A stretch of DNA of 8,790 bases from Spirochaetia bacterium (GTDB taxonomy: Bacteria; Spirochaetota; Spirochaetia; Treponematales; Breznakiellaceae): assembly GCA_025997755.1 (NCBI GenBank), contig BNVA01000084.1:1-8790 (forward strand), written 5' to 3'. Below the pieces are notes generated by a model. The model did not search any database and was not told the origin of the DNA. It was given only the letters and a program-made list of their open reading frames with translations. A program made the position numbers and the translations under genes. Shown here in pieces: positions 6,247-8,790 of this stretch; position 1 is the first letter of the stretch; every line of letters starts with the position of its first letter.

Positions 6247-6561
6247 TTGCATTTCTGCACAACTGGAGATATTGAAAAACTTCTAGGCGTAAAAGGACAT
6301 ATAATACGGTATTGGGAAAAAGAAATTCCTTTGATACAGCCCAAAAAAGACGATGCCGGGAGATTTTTATATTCGGTTAGAGATATTCAATTATTACTGC
6401 GGATAAAACATCTGCTGCAAAAAAGAAAATACACTATGGAAGGCGCAAAAGAAGAATTATTCCGCGAGCTTTCCGGCGAAAACCAGAATGTTAAAGCAAA
6501 TATCGAAGCATTACGCGCCGACTTGTTAAATATATATCTATTGAATCATAACCGTTTATGA
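6247..6561 (+). CDS. Small MerR-type helix-turn-helix protein
   Basis: This 104-aa protein consists of a MerR DNA-binding domain and little else. Residues 4-23 form the helix-turn-helix, including the hallmark I-R-Y-W-E at 20-24. The wing follows at about 28-45 (P-L-I-Q-P-K, then G-R-F-L-Y-S). The second helix pair ends with M-E-G-A-K-E-E-L at 64-71. Only about 30 residues remain, and they could form the antiparallel dimerisation helix. There is no effector- or metal-binding domain and no cysteine pair at the C-terminus, so it is unlikely to be a classic metal sensor. Translation starts at TTG, one base after the der stop codon. Its last codons overlap the Rsm22 gene in an ATGA. It may control its own operon or act as a structural DNA-binding protein. 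The domain call is firm; the target is unknown. Confidence 0.85.
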   Translation: MHFCTTGDIEKLLGVKGHIIRYWEKEIPLIQPKKDDAGRFLYSVRDIQLLLRIKHLLQKRKYTMEGAKEELFRELSGENQNVKANIEALRADLLNIYLLNHNRL

Positions 6562-7745
6562 AAAATATTTTTCCGCCTTTAACGCCTGCAATACAAAACG
6601 AAATTGGAAATCTAATTAAATGTATAGACAAAACATTTCCAATTCCTAAACGTTTTTATACACAACTGCCCAAGAATATTTCACAGCTTTCGCTGCTTTT
6701 AACAAAAGAATCTTCGCTGCGCAACGATGGTTATATGGGCGAGAGCGCAATGTTACAAGCGTACTTAAGATATTTTTTACCATGGAATGTATTTAGATTA
6801 TGCCGCCTAAATTTAAAAGAACTGCTGCCCGCATTTAAAGATGATGATGTTATTATCGATCTGGGATCGGGTCCATTTACATTTGTAATAGCTCTTTGGA
6901 TAACTCATAGCGAACTTCGTACAAAGAGCTTGAAGTTTTACTGTGTTGATCATAATAAGTCCGCACTTCTGGCAGGGAAAAAACTTTTTGCATCCCTTGC
7001 CGGCGGAAACCCCGCATGGCGTATAACGACAATCCATGCCGCGATTGGAAAACCTCTGCGCGTGCCGCACGCCGCCCTTGTAACGGCGTTAAACGTAAGC
7101 AATGAATTTATAAGACATATCCCTGTTCAGGATAGTCAGGCGCTTTCAAAGGCGGCGTCAAGATATGCTGATTTTTTGCTCTCCCTTGCCAAAGAAGACG
7201 GGAATATTTTTACGGCGGAACCGGGCGTGCCCCGCGCCGCTCAGTTTTTAAATATGCTGCGCGGTTTTTTTATTCAAAAAAATTGCCGCCTCGTATCTCC
7301 GTGTACAGGCTGCATAATCTGCCCCATGAGCGGCGGCATACGCGGGACAAAGTGGTGTCATTTTTCGTTTGACACAGACGATGCTCCATCTTCCTTACAA
7401 GACATTTCCGCCGCCGCGGGGCTTTTAAAGGATAAGGCTGTTCTTAGCTTTCTATTTTGCGTTAAATCAAAACAGGGTATCGCTCAACACACGATTCAAA
7501 ACATCGCTCAAAAAAACTTGCTGCGTATAATGTCCGACATTATTACGCTGCCCCGCGAAATATCAAGTTCGGGATACGGACGTTATGCCTGTTCCGAAAA
7601 AGGCTTGTGCCTTGTAAGCGGCGGAAAAGAAACCCTCGACCAACTAAAATGGGGCGCCCTGATAGAAACACCGCCCGCCACGCTGCAGCCGCCTAAGCCT
7701 ACCCGCCACGATCCCAAAACCGGCGCGTTAATCGTTGAGGTGTGA
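6558..7745 (+). CDS. Rsm22/METTL17-family methyltransferase-like ribosome assembly protein
   Basis: This 395-aa protein resembles mitochondrial Rsm22/METTL17, which binds the small ribosomal subunit during assembly. A Rossmann methyltransferase core starts with the SAM-binding motif I-I-D-L-G-S-G-P-F at 99-107, and the end of the next strand is D131 in C-V-D-H. A cysteine cluster follows: C249, C252, C255 and C267, in the pattern P-C-x-x-C-x-x-C-P, then K-W-C-H-F-S. In this family such cysteines hold a [4Fe-4S] cluster. C345 and C351 near the C-terminus lie in a second region typical of the family (G-Y-G-R-Y-A-C). It overlaps the MerR gene by an ATGA, has no ribosome binding site of its own and is probably translated by coupling. 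Co-location with der fits a role in ribosome biogenesis. Catalytic activity is uncertain, since family members may act without methylation. Confidence 0.85.
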   Translation: MKNIFPPLTPAIQNEIGNLIKCIDKTFPIPKRFYTQLPKNISQLSLLLTKESSLRNDGYMGESAMLQAYLRYFLPWNVFRLCRLNLKELLPAFKDDDVIIDLGSGPFTFVIALWITHSELRTKSLKFYCVDHNKSALLAGKKLFASLAGGNPAWRITTIHAAIGKPLRVPHAALVTALNVSNEFIRHIPVQDSQALSKAASRYADFLLSLAKEDGNIFTAEPGVPRAAQFLNMLRGFFIQKNCRLVSPCTGCIICPMSGGIRGTKWCHFSFDTDDAPSSLQDISAAAGLLKDKAVLSFLFCVKSKQGIAQHTIQNIAQKNLLRIMSDIITLPREISSSGYGRYACSEKGLCLVSGGKETLDQLKWGALIETPPATLQPPKPTRHDPKTGALIVEV

Positions 7746-7877
7746 GTTTTTTTTCATTTTTTTAGTTTGATGCTAATTTTTTGCGTAAATAACTATTGTA
7801 AAGTAACTTTTTTCCATAATATATTGAGATTAATAGCCTAGACCTACAAACAAGAAAGAACTTTTGGAATTATTAGT
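7746..7877. other. AT-rich intergenic gap between operon and radical SAM gene
   Basis: These 132 bases contain no gene. They open with two T runs (7747-7754 and 7757-7763) that could help end transcription of the operon, but I find no convincing GC-rich hairpin before them. A possible promoter for the next gene is TTGTAA at 7796-7801 with TATATT at 7820-7825, 18 bases apart. The change from moderate to very low GC occurs across this gap, so it may be an insertion boundary. No direct repeat, attachment site or tRNA end is visible. Confidence 0.4.
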
Positions 7878-8756
7878 ATGCATTTTATAGATGTTAAAGG
7901 AATATTGTCCGCAAAAAATGGCATGAATATCAGCCGTGGGTGTATTCACGGATGTATTTACTGCGATGCAAGAAGTAAATGTTATAATATGGAACATGAC
8001 TTTGAAGATGTGGAAATCAAAATCAATGCGCCTAAATTATTAGAACAAAAATTAAAGTCAAAGCGAAAAAAATGCATGATTGGAACCGGCGCAATGAGTG
8101 ATCCATATATCCCAATACCCGAAAATTTAAATAATATACGAACTTGTTTAGAAATCATAGAAAAATATGGATTTGGTTTGGCAATTCAAACAAAATCAAA
8201 CTTAATATTAAAAGACCTTGATTTACTGATAAAAATCAATAAAAAAGCAAAATGTGTTACAGCAATAACCCTAACAACATTTGACGAGGATTTATGCAGA
8301 ATAATTGAACCGAATGTATCCACAACAAAAGAACGATTTGAAATATTAAAAATAATGCGCGACAATGGAATACAGACAATAGTATGGTTAAGCCCCATAC
8401 TGCCGTTTATAAACGATACAGAAGAAAACATACGTGGAATATTAAATTATTGTGTAGAAGCAAAAGTTTATGGAATTATATGTTTTGAAATGGGTTTAAC
8501 ATTAAGGGAAGGGGACAGGGAATATTTTTATAAAAATCTTGATAAATATTTCCCAACCTTGAAACAAAAATATCAAAATAAATATGGAAATAGTTATATA
8601 ATTACCAGTGATAATAATAAAGAGCTTATGAAAATATTTAATAAAACATGTCAGGACAATAATATTGTATACAATAATAATGAATTATTTGCATATATGG
8701 CTGCATTTGAAGAAAAGAATAAAATAGATCAATTAAGTTTGTTCACATTCACTTAA
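7878..8756 (+). CDS. Radical SAM protein, SPL (spore photoproduct lyase-like) family
   Basis: This 292-aa protein has the radical SAM motif C22-x3-C26-x2-C29 within R-G-C-I-H-G-C-I-Y-C-D, which binds the [4Fe-4S] cluster that cleaves S-adenosylmethionine. Next comes G-T-G-A-M-S-D-P-Y-I-P-I-P at 69-81, the counterpart of the G-T-x-x-D-P-Y signature of SplB-like proteins. T-L-T-T (131-134), E-P-N-V-S (144-148), L-S-P-I-L-P-F-I-N-D (171-180) and L-T-L-R-E-G-D-R-E-Y-F (207-217) complete a barrel conserved in this uncharacterised branch. SplB itself repairs a thymine photodimer, but this branch has no proven reaction. The C-terminus holds Q285-L-S-L-F289, an exact match to the bacterial sliding-clamp-binding consensus. 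Base composition is far lower in GC than the neighbours, with many AAT, AAA and ATA codons, which suggests horizontal transfer. No strong ribosome binding site precedes ATG 7878. The fold is certain; a DNA-repair role is inference. Confidence 0.85.
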   Translation: MHFIDVKGILSAKNGMNISRGCIHGCIYCDARSKCYNMEHDFEDVEIKINAPKLLEQKLKSKRKKCMIGTGAMSDPYIPIPENLNNIRTCLEIIEKYGFGLAIQTKSNLILKDLDLLIKINKKAKCVTAITLTTFDEDLCRIIEPNVSTTKERFEILKIMRDNGIQTIVWLSPILPFINDTEENIRGILNYCVEAKVYGIICFEMGLTLREGDREYFYKNLDKYFPTLKQKYQNKYGNSYIITSDNNKELMKIFNKTCQDNNIVYNNNELFAYMAAFEEKNKIDQLSLFTFT

Positions 8757-8774
8757 CAAGAAATTCTTTGTTAA
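8753..8774. repeat. Inverted repeat overlapping the stop of the radical SAM gene
   Basis: TTAACAA at 8753-8759 and TTGTTAA at 8768-8774 pair perfectly around an 8-base loop. The stem is AT-rich and no T run follows, so it is a poor intrinsic terminator. It may be a weak 3' stabilising hairpin, the edge of an inserted segment, or chance. The last 16 bases of the window show nothing further. Confidence 0.3.
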
Positions 8775-8790
8775 ACAAATTAGGCGGTTC

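Noticed and set aside
7700..7765. Intrinsic terminator after the Rsm22 gene
   Set aside because: There are good T runs, but the only pairing before them is a 5-base ACGAT/ATCGT stem with a loop of about 18 bases, too weak to call.

Overview
The window comes from a bacterium of moderate GC content, about 45-50% in hand-counted lines of the central genes. It is most likely a spirochaete of the Treponema type. That placement is inference: it rests on the general flavour of the proteins and on the gene set FKBP / citrate synthase / Der / small MerR / Rsm22. No rRNA or other decisive taxonomic marker is present.

Layout. (1) Positions 1-357 hold the 3' end of a DUF3298 (RsiV-like) protein whose start lies outside the window. 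(2) Positions 384-1038 hold a compact type II toxin-antitoxin module: a Phd/YefM-family antitoxin overlapping a PIN-domain (VapC-like) ribonuclease toxin. It has its own near-consensus promoter, with a palindrome between the -35 and -10 boxes. The antitoxin mRNA looks leaderless. (3) Positions 1055-2143, minus strand, encode a branched-chain amino acid aminotransferase with its own promoter and ribosome binding site. (4) From 2219 to 7745, six plus-strand genes are packed as one probable operon. They are an unrecognised 190-aa protein, an exported FKBP-type peptidyl-prolyl isomerase, citrate synthase, the ribosome-assembly GTPase Der, a minimal MerR-type DNA-binding protein starting at TTG, and an Rsm22-family methyltransferase-like protein with a probable Fe-S cysteine cluster. 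Junctions are 0-12 bases or short overlaps. (5) After a 132-base AT-rich gap, positions 7878-8756 encode a radical SAM protein of the spore-photoproduct-lyase-like (SPL) group. Its GC content is only about 17-30% in sampled lines, which points to recent acquisition.

How the genes work together. Der (large-subunit maturation) and Rsm22 (small-subunit assembly in mitochondria) share one transcription unit, so the second half of the operon looks like a ribosome-biogenesis group with a small DNA-binding protein between the two. Citrate synthase supplies citrate, which can lead to 2-oxoglutarate, and the divergent aminotransferase uses 2-oxoglutarate/glutamate. This is a plausible metabolic link, but nothing in the sequence proves co-regulation.

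Most genes belong to known families. The best candidates for something undescribed are the radical SAM protein, which ends in an exact QLSLF sliding-clamp-type motif; the Der-MerR-Rsm22 group; the palindrome-controlled, apparently leaderless toxin-antitoxin promoter; and the orphan 190-aa protein that opens the operon. I saw no tRNA, rRNA, CRISPR array, transposase or convincing intrinsic terminator.
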